NCBI RefSeq assembly: GCF_963576545.1
Contig: NC_083651.1
Span: forward strand, 13,313,886 to 13,377,885
Direction of reading: 5' to 3'
Source: Limanda limanda
Lineage: Eukaryota > Chordata > Actinopteri > Pleuronectiformes > Pleuronectidae
DNA length: 64,000 nucleotides
The notes under the pieces are model-generated. The model saw only the letters and a program-made list of their open reading frames with translations. It ran no database searches and was not told the origin of the DNA. The first letter of the stretch is position 1. Every line of letters begins with the position of its first letter. The position numbers and the translations under genes were made by a program. Positions 39,215 through 62,143 of this stretch are shown here, piece after piece.

Positions 39215-39720
39215 AAAAAATGCGTCAGTCAGTTTTTATCTCCATCTTGTTTTGATGACACTCATCTCAATTTGACGTTGATCCGATGAAAACCCTGGTA
39301 CAAGTACATCAAAGTAAAAATGTGGAATATGGCCAAATTGGCCACTAAATGTAAGATAGCAGGCTTCCTGTTGTGTTTTTCCAATTGCACCTAAAGACTT
39401 TTTTGTTTGTCTGGTCATGATACACCTGTATATCGTTTTTTGTGAAGACCGGTCAATGTGAACACGTTCCAGGGGTCTCGGGGGCACCGTTGAGCCATTT
39501 TGCGAAGCCCATTGAAAATTCCTTCAGAATACGTAAATTTTCACCACTTTCTAACTTTCTGCAAATTTTGGTAAGAAGTTGAGCATGTTAAAGCCCTCAA
39601 AAAGCCAATTCATTTGCCTGAATAATAATAATAAGAAGAAGAATAAATAATCCTTACAATAACAATAGGGTCCTCCTTGACCTTTGATCAGTGCTCGGGC
39701 CCTAATAATCCCAGTGATGT
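39215..39720. mobile_element. Dispersed fish repeat in piga intron 1
   Basis: The segment contains AATTTTGGTAAGAAGTTGAG, AGCATGTTAAAGCCCTCAAA, AATAATAATAATAAGAAGAA and GTGCTCGGGCCCTAATAAT. I recognise this combination from a very abundant interspersed repeat of percomorph fishes, probably a non-autonomous DNA element. Its ends were not fixed and no coding frame is present. Confidence 0.5.
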
Positions 39721-39743
39721 TTCATCTAAGTTATACAAATTGT

Positions 39744-40014
39744 TGTCCTATTTACCCTAGAACGGGCCCTTTATATTGAAATACTTTATATTAACATAAT
39801 GGACCCCTCCTCTCTATGGAGGCCACCATGTTTCTTGCAGTAGCACAGACTGGACAAACTAAACACCCTTTGAGTTTTTATGAAAACTGAAGGTTACCAC
39901 AGGTTCTGGTTCATGTTTGGAAGTGGGGGGGGGGGGGATGAGGTGAGGGGTGTTCAGCTGCAACAGGCAACTTCACCACTTTATGTCACTAGATTCTACA
40001 CACTGCAACTTCAA
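39744..40014 (-). repeat. Dispersed fish repeat, copy 2
   Basis: Reverse-oriented relative of 4755-5035. It shares, on the minus strand, the parts ACTTAT-less GTGACAT/AGTGG, GCAGCTGAACACCCCTCACC, AACATGAACCAGAACCTG and the GGGCC...AGGGTAAA end. It contains a poly-G run of 12 or more at about 39925. Confidence 0.6.
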
Positions 40015-40433
40015 AGTCGTCCAGTATGAAAACTTGTCAAAGGGCATGTTATAAGATATATATTTTTACAACTGCATAAAAAAAATCACCCCATTACCCA
40101 GGAACCTCCCAAAGGCTGCTGTATGTATAGAAGACATCTCTCTGCTGTTCAGTATTCATGTTGGATTTGCTCACTATTCTGTGCGTGTTAAGGTGATCGT
40201 GTGATAGTTTCAGAATGATAGATTCAGAATGAGGGTCCACATAAAGGTCTACACAGAGACACAGGATCAAATACAAACAGAGTATACATTTCTAAGTAGA
40301 ATAACATTATCTTCTGTGTATCATCGTCTGAATCAATATCTATTAGCATCAAGCTAGCCCCCTTCCTTCAGATACAACCTCTTTACAGACATTTTATCAA
40401 CATATAGTTTACACTGTTCAAACCGTGACTTAC

Positions 40434-40620
40434 CGTGAATAAAACGTCACTCTTGTTCCGGCCTGTGAAAACACACAGATCTATGTATCAGGTGCAGATT
40501 CATTTCTGCTCACTAGCCTCGAGCTAGCTCCGTAGCCGCCCGTGTTACTTCCTGTTATCTCACTACGTCAGACGCAGTGATGACGTAGCACGTCTACTGG
40601 ACATGGCTTTATGTTTTCGC
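40434..40620 (-). promoter_or_regulatory. piga non-coding first exon and promoter
   Basis: On the minus strand a donor (CACG/GTAAGTCA) at 40434 ends an untranslated exon. Just upstream lie an ETS-type ACTTCCTGTT (about 40548) and a CRE-like TGACGTAGCA (about 40581), in a CpG-enriched stretch typical of housekeeping promoters. On the other strand, CAGTAAGT at about 40646 could be a donor of a divergent non-coding transcript. Confidence 0.55.
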
Positions 40621-40649
40621 TGATGAGTCACCGATTTTACTCTCAGTAA

Positions 40650-41289
40650 GTACTTTTAAAGTGTAAACTCGATTTAGGTATATTATTGCATACTATTTCA
40701 ACTTCTGTAAATAATTATCTGTGTTGAAGTTAAGAATTATGTGAGCAGTAAAACAGGACAACAACAACAACATAATAATTCATGTTTATGGAGTGGTTTA
40801 AAATGTGTTTTGGTTTATTTTTCCAAAACATTTTTGGGCTGTCCCTCTTGATCAAACATGATTGATCATGTGGGACAGCATGCTTTAGGTAACAATCATT
40901 TAAGTTCTTTAAATGGGAAAATATGCTTTAAGCACACCAATATTTACCAATTTTAAAAAGTATAATGAGAAAATGAATGAGATTAATTAATTTATATTAA
41001 CATGTAACGACCATATTTCTTTCATAAATAACATTATCTCAAATAAAAAAACAGTTATATTGATTTAAAACATTATATTAAATATGTATAATGTTTTAAG
41101 AAACCAATTAAATTCCAATCATCAGCAAGCAACAATAACCGTTTATTCATTGTGTGATTTGCCATTGGAAGCTTCTCAGGGAACAAACAGTCTTTGCAGT
41201 TGAGAGACCGTCATCATTGATCACCCCATTATCTTTTGTACATGTTTTGTGAATGTGTATTAAGAGCAACAAACCTTAAATATTATATA
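40650..41289. other. Intergenic DNA, nothing recognised
   Basis: AT-rich sequence with an imperfect palindrome near 40850-40890 (TGTCCCTCTTGATCA ... TGATCATGTGGGACA). No coding signal was found. Confidence 0.4.
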
Positions 41290-44200
41290 CCACTTTAGAA
41301 AATTGTTCTTGATATCAATTTACTGTATATCTAAATGAAAGGTAATGTAATGTTAATTTTGACAATATGCATGTGGCTGCTGAAAAAAAAAAAAAAAAAA
41401 ATGAATTCAGTGTGCCAAACGTTTATTTTTTGAACCAAAGTTTGTTTATTTCCCTTTAGGTTAATGAACTTATCTTGCATATATTGACACTCATAGAAAT
41501 GTACAGAGAAAATGTCTGCGCGGATTTCTGGAAGATAATGCGGAGAACCAACACAAATATGTTTCTTTGATGCCGTACCTATTACCCCCCCCCCCCCTCG
41601 CTCACACATCGGTAAAAACACACTGCTGAAAGTTTACACATTTCTTTCAGCCAAACAAACTTAAGTTTGAAGTTGTATTCTGTTCACATTCCCTGAACCA
41701 GTCTAAACATGTTGAAATTCTAACAACAGAGTGATGCTAAGACTTTAAATTTATCGGCACACATCACAGACACGAAATAAGGTCATATGGGTGAAAGGAT
41801 TATTATGTATTACTTCCTCTGCAAAGTATTTCCAAGGTACAGTGGGTTTACTTTCAAACTTTTAAAAATAGAAAAAAAAGTCACATATTATTGCAAGTCC
41901 CTCTTCTCCAGCTTGCTTCAGATTCCTGATTATTTCAAAGTTCTCTGGGTTGAATGATATGATCGAACATGCCACAGGGTCTCTATCCAAAACCTACTAT
42001 AATACATAAAACATTCAAATCAACTTGCCGTTCACATGTTACAGAAGAACAGATTTCAGCAGAACACATCCTTGAGCACCCTACAGCCACGATTTCAAAA
42101 CAAGTGACGGGTTTTAATGCCATGGTTGATTGGTGTAAAAAGAAAGAGAGTGCATGTCATAGGACCTTCTGAAGAAAAACCCCAATAAATGAATCGAAAA
42201 CACCGTATTTGCTTTACATGGTACAATTATAAAACAACATAGAAAATATTCTGTTCATAATATGCAGTTAATATTTATACAGTTGTTCCAAACAAAACCA
42301 TATTAATATACTTTTATAGTAAATCTCTGTTTATTGTTAGGTGCAGCTTGATAGAATTTAAGAGGACTATGGGCCTTGTCAGAGGTATGCTGATGCCTTT
42401 CTAGATAGTACTGGTTTTTAATATGAAATTTCACTGTTGGTCATATGCTACAGGAACTACAGCGGTTGTTTTTGTTGAAAGATGATTTTTCACAATTCTT
42501 TGCTTTTTTTATAACAGAGATGTCACCCAATACATTTAAATGTACAAGTTCAAAGTTACAGACATTTCTCTATATTCCTCTTTCTCGTTTGATCGTTTAC
42601 AAAAATCCAACTGTGGCTGGATACAAGAAGAAACTTGTCTGGGAACAGCCATCGCATGAGCTTAAAACCACTCATGACTAACCACAGTTCAGGTGAAACT
42701 GTTTCTACATTCTAATTCATCACAGAAGTTGTGAGCCTCCACTTCTCTTGTCCTTGTTATCAAATAAAAAGTTTGACCAATCAACACAGAAGAGTCCAGG
42801 TTGATTTAATGACTTACTCTCTCACAATGGCACCACAGACCAGGCAAAATCCGAGCAGCAACACTATGGGGGTGATTTTGAAGAATCGAATGCAGCCGTC
42901 TGTTTGGTTCTGACATGCACCTTAAAATGTGCAAAAACATAACAATTAATAACCAACAAATCATTTTTTCTCAATTAATTGATGTCAAAGATTTGATTTT
43001 AAATATCCTAACCAATGCTTTGGGTTTTAAGATGTTTTTATTACATGCTGTAGTATATCCACCTACCAACCTGCTTTCTTCCTTCTTACCTACCCACCTG
43101 CCTGCCTTCTTACAAACCAATCTACCAAACTACTCACATATACCGACCGATCTACAAACGCACATACCTACCCATCTTCCTACCTACCTATTGCTGCTTT
43201 TGCAACTAATATCATGTATGAAATTTGTCGATGATAGCAAAGGACTATATACAGTATAACTCCCATCCTCTCCAAAACAAAGAGTTACCTGAATTGCAGT
43301 AATAGTGAATGTTAGGGGTTAATGCCTCTGGCCTTCACGACCCATTTAACCTCTGAGGTCCACTTGAATTGACTGGAGAGTTTGCTCTAGAAACGTAGAG
43401 GCCACTAGGAGCACCCATGGGGGACATGTGCTCTATGTTGGTGGTGGATGAATTTATAAGAAGCTTTCCATCCAAATACAACTGAATTTCTGGTTCTATG
43501 TAGTATCCTTCTACATCATACTGGAAAATGCTTAAACCCCCATTCAGGTTGCTAACTCTGCGCTGACAAACAGTGTAGTTTAATGGAGAAGACCAAAGTT
43601 AAAACCGGAAAATACAACTCTGCTGTAGATTGATGGGTGAATGGATGAGTGATCAGATACTGCAGGTATGCATCATTACTTACCAGACACGTTGAGGTGG
43701 CTGAAATCGGACACGTTGAGGAATATGTAAAGGGGTTCGTACGGTTCCTGTTCTTTGAAACTGCATCTGTATTTTCCTGTGTCCTTTACGTTGAGGTTGA
43801 TCAAGAGAAGAGAGCAGCTCTCTTTATCATTCACAAATAACTGGGCTCTGCCCTCGTATCCGTCACCTGTATTGGACTGGTTGATTATGAAAACCTCAGG
43901 TTCTAGTTGCCAATGAAATCCTTTGAACGCGTTTCTGCCTTTGCTGCTGCATAGCAGAAGGACACTGGCTCCTGCGAAGCACTCGATCACATCTTCATCC
44001 GCTGTGGAACATAGACGATAAACCTGATCAACACATAGACTGTAATACTTAAAAAAAACAAGTTTCCCTGCTGCTTTGAAAATGTACGCCTTGTATATGT
44101 TCTTCTTTATAGCATTGATGTTAATAGTTACAAAACAAAAAATATATTATACACATCCCATCTTACAATCGCATATAACTATGACATCATGGATGTATTA

Positions 44201-45780
44201 TATAATTTCATCATTTTATACATCAGCAACATTCACCTGTGCGTAAAAGTTAAAACGTTTGATACTTAAAACATTTTAACTCTTTGTGGTGCTTCCCCCT
44301 TGATATCTTAAATGAAAAGAAACTGGTTTCACATGGTTAATGCCCAAGTAACTTCTACAGCTTGCAACATCGCTCCACTACACCTTTCTGAACTCGTGCA
44401 CCTCGCCACAACCCTTCCACTCCCTCAGATCTTCTTCTTCCATTCCCCTCACTGTACCACCTGCCCGTTTGTCCACCATGGGATCTGAAGCCTTCAGCCA
44501 CTCTGCCCCTGCCTCTGGATCTCCCTCCCACCAGACATTCGCAACCCTAACTCTCTCTTCATTTTTAGACTAATTTCATCACATGCATTAAAGACATATA
44601 ATAATTTACAAGCCAGGCATATAATGATTCCACAGCGGAAGATACTGTCCAACTCTACTGAGCAGTTTGAACCATGAACACTTACCTGAGACAGCTAACA
44701 CCATAAACACTCCCAGTAGGCTCCTCATGTTCACTGATGAAGCTGTAGCAATGAGTCCAATCTGTGCTGTGTTGTTTGATTCCTTGGATTAAATGTCACA
44801 ATCCGTCAAAAAAGTTGTGTAAGTGGTGGAAAATCCCAGCCTTCAGGGAGCAGGAGCGAGCCGTTCACACATGTCTTCTGTGAGCGGTGTGGGGGAAAGT
44901 GAAACCATTGATAGTCTTTATTGTGACAGAAGCGAGTCTTGAGTTTCCTCTCAGAACCCATAAAGTTTGGTGAGGGCAAACTGCTGAGAGTTTGGATAAA
45001 ATGCCTTCTTCTGATTTACAAATATTTTAAACTAAGTTAATTTGAGCATTGCAGGAACCAAAATCATGCAACACAGGTTATGACATTTCTGCCACTTTGT
45101 TAAAGAAATTATGACTTTCTAACTCCAAATAATTACTTAACATCACAAAAGTAATGACTCTCAGCCTCATGATAATGAATAAGTATCTCAAAATAATAAA
45201 CTATGGTCTCAGAATAATGACTAGGTGTCTGAAAACAATGACTAACTCATAATTACTTGGTATTTCAAAACAATGTTCCACTAAGTCTTATTATCTCAAA
45301 ATAACGAATTATTAACTCAAATTAAAGACTTATTACAAAACAATAATAACTAACTTATGATTTGAAGTAGCTATTTTATAATTAATTGGATCTCATAATC
45401 AGGATTTACTTACTTTACTTACCTACTATCTTCCAATAAGGCGACTCACAATCTCATAAATATGACTGATTCGTGATTTCCTCTTACTATTGTATCATTC
45501 TGAGACGCACTATTTCATAATTTTTTTTTTTAATCTAATAGTTTCGGGTTTTTTTCTATTTCATAATTTTGTTTTAGGTTTTAGGCAGTTATGTTGTTCC
45601 ATACTGATCTACCTCATCGATCAGATATTTATGTCCCTCCAACCAGCTCGCTCCCTCACCACACCACCTGGACGCAGCATCACGCCATTGCCACTTTGTT
45701 CATATTGTGTTTCTTTCATTCATTATTTATGATTCTTTATTATTATTATATTATATAATATTAATAATATTATATATCAT
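41290..45780 (-). repeat. Tandem duplication unit A (Ig gene)
   Basis: About 4.5 kb directly repeated as 45780-50700. Both begin AAAATTGTTCTTGATAT and keep the same order of introns, exons and low-complexity blocks (for example the CCTACC-rich stretch at 43060-43195 and 47930-48075). The right end of unit A (about 45525-45690) matches the DNA just upstream of app (50545-50700). The following bases (45687-45735) match an app intron near 54255-54305. Confidence 0.85.
42818..44728 (-). pseudogene. Ig V-domain membrane protein, copy A, degraded
   Basis: The signal-peptide exon 44686-44728 (MRSLLGVFMVLAVS) and V exon 43684-44001 are intact. The V domain has VLLLC, GFHWQ and the DTGKYRC motif, so an Ig fold is certain. 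The parts behind it are damaged. The membrane exon (42818-42909) encodes a hydrophobic stretch (ITPIVLLLGFCLVCG) only in a frame that the V exon's phase-1 end does not enter. The second Ig-like segment (about 43330-43575) has Tyr where copy B has Cys, and lacks one base relative to copy B. A truncated or secreted product cannot be excluded. The family is not identified beyond V-type Ig; likely an immune-type receptor or ligand. Confidence 0.6.
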
Positions 45781-47680
45781 TTCAGAAAATTGTTCTTGAT
45801 ATTAATTTACTGTATATTTAAATGTAAGGTAATGTAATGTTTATTTCGACAATGTGCATGTGGCTGCTGAATTTTTTTTAAAAATGAATGAAATCAGTTT
45901 GCCAAACTTTTCTTTATGAACCAAACTTTGTTTATTTACCTTCAGGTTAATGAACTTATCTTGCATATATTGACACTCATGGAAATGTACAGAGAAATGT
46001 CTGCGCAGATTTCTGGTAGATAATGCGGAGAACCAACACAAATATGTTTCTTTGATGCCGTACCTATTATCTCTCCCTCGCTCACACATCGGTAAAAACA
46101 CACTGTTGAAAGTTTACACATTTCTTTCAGACAAACAAACTTAAGTTTGAATTTGTTGTCTGTTCACATTCCCTGAACCAGTCTAAACATGTTGGAATTC
46201 CAAGGACAGAGTGACTGATTGCCAATAAGGTATAATACTTAAAGTGATAAGCACACATCACAGACACAAAATGAGGACATATGGGTGAAAGGATTATTAT
46301 GTTTTACTTCCTCAGCAAAGTATTTCCAAGGTACAGTAGGTTTACCTCCGAACTTTTAAAAATGAAAAAAAAATCACATATTATTGCGAGTCCCTCTCCT
46401 CCAGCTTGCTTCAGATTCCTGATTATTTCACAGTTCTCCGGTTTGAATGATATGATAAAACATGCCATAGGGTCTCTATCCAAAACCTACTATATATTAC
46501 ATAAAATTACATTAACCTGTTTATTTACAAAGCTGTAACAAATCCAACAAAGCAACAACATTCAAATCAACCTGCCATTCACATGTTACAGAAGAACAGA
46601 ATTCAGCAGAACATATCCTTGAGCACCCTTTAGCAACAGTTTCAAAACAAGTGACGGGTTTTAATGCCGTGGTTGATTGGTGTAAAAGCAAAGAAAGTGC
46701 CTGTCATAGGACCTTATGCAGAAAACCCCAATAAATGAATCGAAAACACCGTATTCGCTTTGCATGGTACAATTATAATTATAACAAAACCATATTAATG
46801 TACTTATATAGTAAATCTCTGTAATAATATTTTTTTACATGTAATTAATGACAGAAAGTATTAAATCACCAAATGGCTCAGATTTCAGTTATTCTTTAAG
46901 GATGAACAACATTAAGAACATAAAGACTGAAAACACAGAGTAAGCGATTGTGATTTACTCAAGATTGTCACACTAACTATTAAGTATGTAACTCCATCTG
47001 AATCTTTTTAGAATAAGTCATACGTCATATGGTTTGGCAAATAATGTGGGTTTACCTCTGTCATGGCATTTTGTGCTGGTTTGTTAAGAGAATAACAAAA
47101 AAACAACTGGACGGACTTCCACAAAACTTGATGAATGGATCTTGATGAATAAATTCTGCAGTATTTGGGGGGCTGATATCCATGAGAGTGTAACATTTGG
47201 TGCAGCTTGATTGAATTTAAGAGGACTATGGGCCTTGTCAGAGGTATGCTGATGCCTTTCTAGTTAGTACTGGTTTTTAATCGGAAGTTTCACTGTTGGT
47301 CATTTGCTACAGGAACCACAGCGGTTGTTTTGGTTGATAGATGATTTTTCACAATTCTCTGCTTTTTTTATACCTGAGATGTAACCCAATACATTTAAAC
47401 GTGCAAGTTCAAAGTTACAGACATTTCTCTCTATTCCCTTGTTTCTCTTTTGACATTTGATAAAAAACCATCAGTGGCTGGATACAGGAAGAAACTTGTC
47501 TGGAGACAGCCACCGCATGAGCTGGAAACCACATTCATGACTAACCACAGTTCAGGTGAAACTGTTTCCACATTAGAATTCATCACAGAAGTTGTGACCT
47601 TCCACTTCTCTTGTCCTTGTTATCAAATTAAAAGTTTGACCGATCAACACAGAAGAGACCAGGTTGATTTAGTGACTTAC

Positions 47681-49654
47681 TCTCTCCCTGCGGAACCACA
47701 AGACCAGGCAAAATCCGAGCAGCAACACAATGGGGATGATTTTGAGGAATCGAATGCGGCCTTTTGGTGGGTCTTGGGAGGATCGATCTGAAGAAACTTA
47801 AAATGTGCAAAAACAAGATAATAATAATCAAATTATCTATTTTTTCTCAATTAATTGATATCAAAGATTTGATTTTAAATATCCTAACCAATGCTTTGTA
47901 TTTTAAGATATTTTTATTACATGCTGTAGTATATCCACCTACCATGTTAACCTTCCTTCTTCCTTCTTACCTACCCACCTGCCTGCCTTCTTACAAACCA
48001 ATCTACCAAACTACTCACATATACCGACCGATCTACCAACCCACATACCTACCCATCTTCCTACCTACCTATTGCTGCTTTTGCATCATGTATTAAATTT
48101 GTCGATGATAGCAATGGACGATAAACAGTATAACTCCCATCCTCTCCAAAACAAAGAGTTACCTGAATTGCAGTAATAGTGAATGTTAGGGGTTAATGCC
48201 TTTGGCCTTCACGAGCCATTTAACCTCTGAGGTCCACTTGAATTGACTGGAGAGTTTGCTCTGGAAACGGTTGAGGCCACTAGGAGCACCCATGGGGGAC
48301 GTGTGCTCTATGTTGGCGGTGAATGAATTTATAAGAAGCTTTCCATCCAAATACAACTGAATTTCTGGTTCTATGTAGTATCCTTCTACATCACACTGGA
48401 AAATGCTTAAACCCAAATTCAGGTTGCTAACTCTGCGCTGACAAACAGTGTAGTTTAATGGAGAAGACCAAAGTTAAAACCGGAAAATACAACTCTGCTG
48501 TAGATTGATGGGTGAATGGATGACGGATCAGATACTGCAGGTATGCATCATGACTTACCAGACACGTTGAGGTTTCTGAAATCCGTCACGTTGAGGTTTA
48601 TGACATCTTGTTGGTATATTCCTCTTTTAGTGAAAATGCATTTGTATTTTCCCGTGTCCGTTGTGTTGAGGTTGATCAAGGAAAGAGAGCAGTTCTCTGT
48701 ATCATTCACAGATAACTCGGCTCTGCTCTGGTATCCGTCACCTGTCTTGTGGTCCTGGTTGATTATGAACACCCCATCTTCGCCTGCATCCAGTTGCCAG
48801 TGAAATCCTTTGGATTTGTTTCTGCCTGTGCAGTTGCAGGGCAGAAGGACACTTTTTCCTGCGAAGCCTGGGATGTTCACCTCGTTATCTGCTGTGGAAC
48901 ATAGACGATAGACCTGATGAACACATAGACTGTAATACTTAAAAAAAACAAGTTTCCCTGCTGCTTTGAAAATGTACGCCTTGTAGCCTATATGTTCTTC
49001 TTTTTAGCATTGATGTTAATAGTTACAAAACAATAAATATATTATACACATCCCATCTTACATTCGCATATCACTATGACATCATAGATGTATTATTATT
49101 TTACTCTTATTTTGTCAAGGTATATTAATTTCATCATTTTATACATCAGCAACATTCACCTGTGCGTAAAAGTTAAAACGTTTGATACTTAAAACATTTT
49201 AACTAGTTTTGTGGTGCTTCCCCCTTGATATCTTAAATGAAGAGAAACTGGTTTCACGTGGTTAATGCCCAAGTAACTTCTACAGCTTGCAACATCACTC
49301 CACTACACCTTTCTGAACTCGTGCGCGTCGCCACAACCCTTCCGCTCCCTAAGATCTTCTTCTTCCATTCCCCTCACTGTACCACCTGCCCGATTGTCCA
49401 CCAGGGGATCTAGAGCCTTCAGCCACTCTGCCCCCGCCTCTGGATCTCCCTCCCACCAGACATTTCGCAACCCTAACTCTCTTTCCATTTTTAGACTCAT
49501 TTCATTACATGCATTAAAGACATATAATAATTTACAAGCCAGGCATATAATCATTCCACAGCGGAAGATAGTGTCCAACTCTACTGAGCAGTTTGAACCA
49601 TGAACACTTACCTGACACAGCTAACACCATTAACACTCCCAGTAGGCTCCTCAT
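47681..49654 (-). CDS. Ig V-domain type I membrane protein, copy B
   Basis: Three exons fit together: 49612-49654 (signal peptide MRSLLGVLMVLAVS), 48559-48891 (V domain) and 47681-47787 (stalk and membrane segment). Each junction is phase 1. The V domain shows SVLLPCNC, GFHWQLDAG, LSLINLNTTDTGKYKC and N-glycosylation-type sites. The membrane exon reads SSQDPPKGRIRFLKI, then IPIVLLLGFCLVLW, then FRRER, and ends at a GTAAGT donor, so a cytoplasmic exon should follow (below 47680); I could not find it. A second Ig-like segment between the V and membrane exons (48186-48440, FQCDVEGYYIEPEIQL) is open but ends in a stop, and its frame does not join the V exon; it may be a dead constant-type domain. 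The arrangement resembles fish immune receptors or B7-like molecules, but I do not assign a name. Confidence 0.6.
49303..49500 (-). other. Conserved open segment inside Ig gene intron 1
   Basis: On the minus strand this reads KMERELGLRNVWWEGDPEA, then WLKALDPL, then RKGCGDAHEFRKV. The same segment in copy A (about 44385-44575) has lost one base (CATTCGC for CATTTCGC), shifting the frame. It looks like a piece of a host-type or element-encoded protein carried in the intron; I do not recognise it. Confidence 0.4.
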
Positions 49655-50619
49655 GTTCACTGATGAGGCTGTAGAAACAAGTTCAATCTGTGCTGTGTTG
49701 TTTGATTCCTTGGATTAAATGTCACGATCTGTCAAAAAGTTGTGTAAGTGGTCAAACATTCCAGCCTTCAGGGAACAGGAGCGAGCCGTTCACACACGTC
49801 TTCTGTGAGCGGTGTGGGAGAAAGTGAAACCATTGATAGTCGTTATTGCGACAGAAGCGAGTCTTGAGTTTCCGCTCAGAACCCATAAAGTTTGGTGAGG
49901 GCAAACTGCTGAGAGTTTGGATTAAAGGCCTTCTTCTGATTTACAAATATTTTAAACTAAGTTAATTTGAGCATCGCAGGAACCAAAATCATGCAACACA
50001 GGTAGATTATAACAGGATCATTTCTGCCACTTTGTTCAAGAAATTATGACTTTCTAACTTCAAATAATTACTTAATATCACAAAAGTAATGACTCTCAGC
50101 CTCATGATAATGAATAAGTAACTCAAAATAATAAATTATGGTCTCAGAATAATGACTAGGTGTCTGAAAACAATGACTAACTCATAATTACTTGGTATTT
50201 CAAAACAATGTTCCACTAAGTCAAAATAAACTGCAGTATCCCAAAACAATGTCTCACTAAATCAAAAATATTAACATTATTCTTGTCCTACTAAGTCAAT
50301 AATGACTTATTATCTCAAAATAACGACTTACTAACTCAAATAAAAGACTAACATTAACAATAAAAACTAACAAATAATTTAAATAAGCTATTTTATAATT
50401 AATTGGATCTCATAGTCAGGATTTACTTACTTTACTAACCTACTATCTTACAATAAGGCGACTCACAAGCTCATAAATATGACTGATTCCTGATTTCCTC
50501 TTACTATTGTATCGTTCCACTACGCATTATTTTTTAATTTGTTTGATTTTTAATCTAATAATTTCGTTTTTTTCCCCATCACATAATTTTGATTTAGTTT
50601 TTAGGCAGTTATGCTCTTC

Positions 50620-50901
50620 CATACAGATCTACCTCATCGATCAGATATGTGTGTCCCTCCAACCAGCTCGCCCACGCCCCCTGGACGCAGCGTCACGCTA
50701 CCGTCAGGAGCTCAGCAGCTCAACCGGGAGGAAGCATCGGGATCGGGATCGGAACACTCGGACTTCCGCCGCGTCGACAAACACACACACACACACACAG
50801 ACACACACAGGACCGTCCGCTTCTACGTGTCTGTGCATTGATCCACACCTGTCCACCAGCGCAGCCATCGTGAACACAGCGGGGGTCAGCAGGAGGAAGC
50901 C
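50620..50901 (+). promoter_or_regulatory. app promoter and 5' UTR region
   Basis: GC-rich, CpG-containing DNA directly upstream of the app start (CCACGCCCCCTGG, GGGATCGGGATCGG) with an AC tract at 50781-50808. A GC-box-type element (CCACGCCCC) fits the TATA-less promoters known for APP genes. The Ig gene copy B starts 1.25 kb away on the other strand, so the two genes are head to head. Confidence 0.5.

Positions 50902-62143
<11,242 letters not shown>

Larger units (their letters stand above)
45780..50700 (-). repeat. Tandem duplication unit B (Ig gene)
   Basis: Right-hand copy of the Ig-gene unit. Compared with unit A it carries about 370 extra bases at 46820-47197 that look like an inserted fish repeat (GACTTCCACAAAACTTGATG and similar). 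It ends in the app promoter region, which was therefore the original neighbour of this gene. Confidence 0.85.

Noticed and set aside
48186..48440. Second Ig domain as a coding exon of the Ig gene
   Set aside because: No acceptor gives the phase needed after the V exon, and the frame ends in a stop before the next donor. It is treated as a probable relic.
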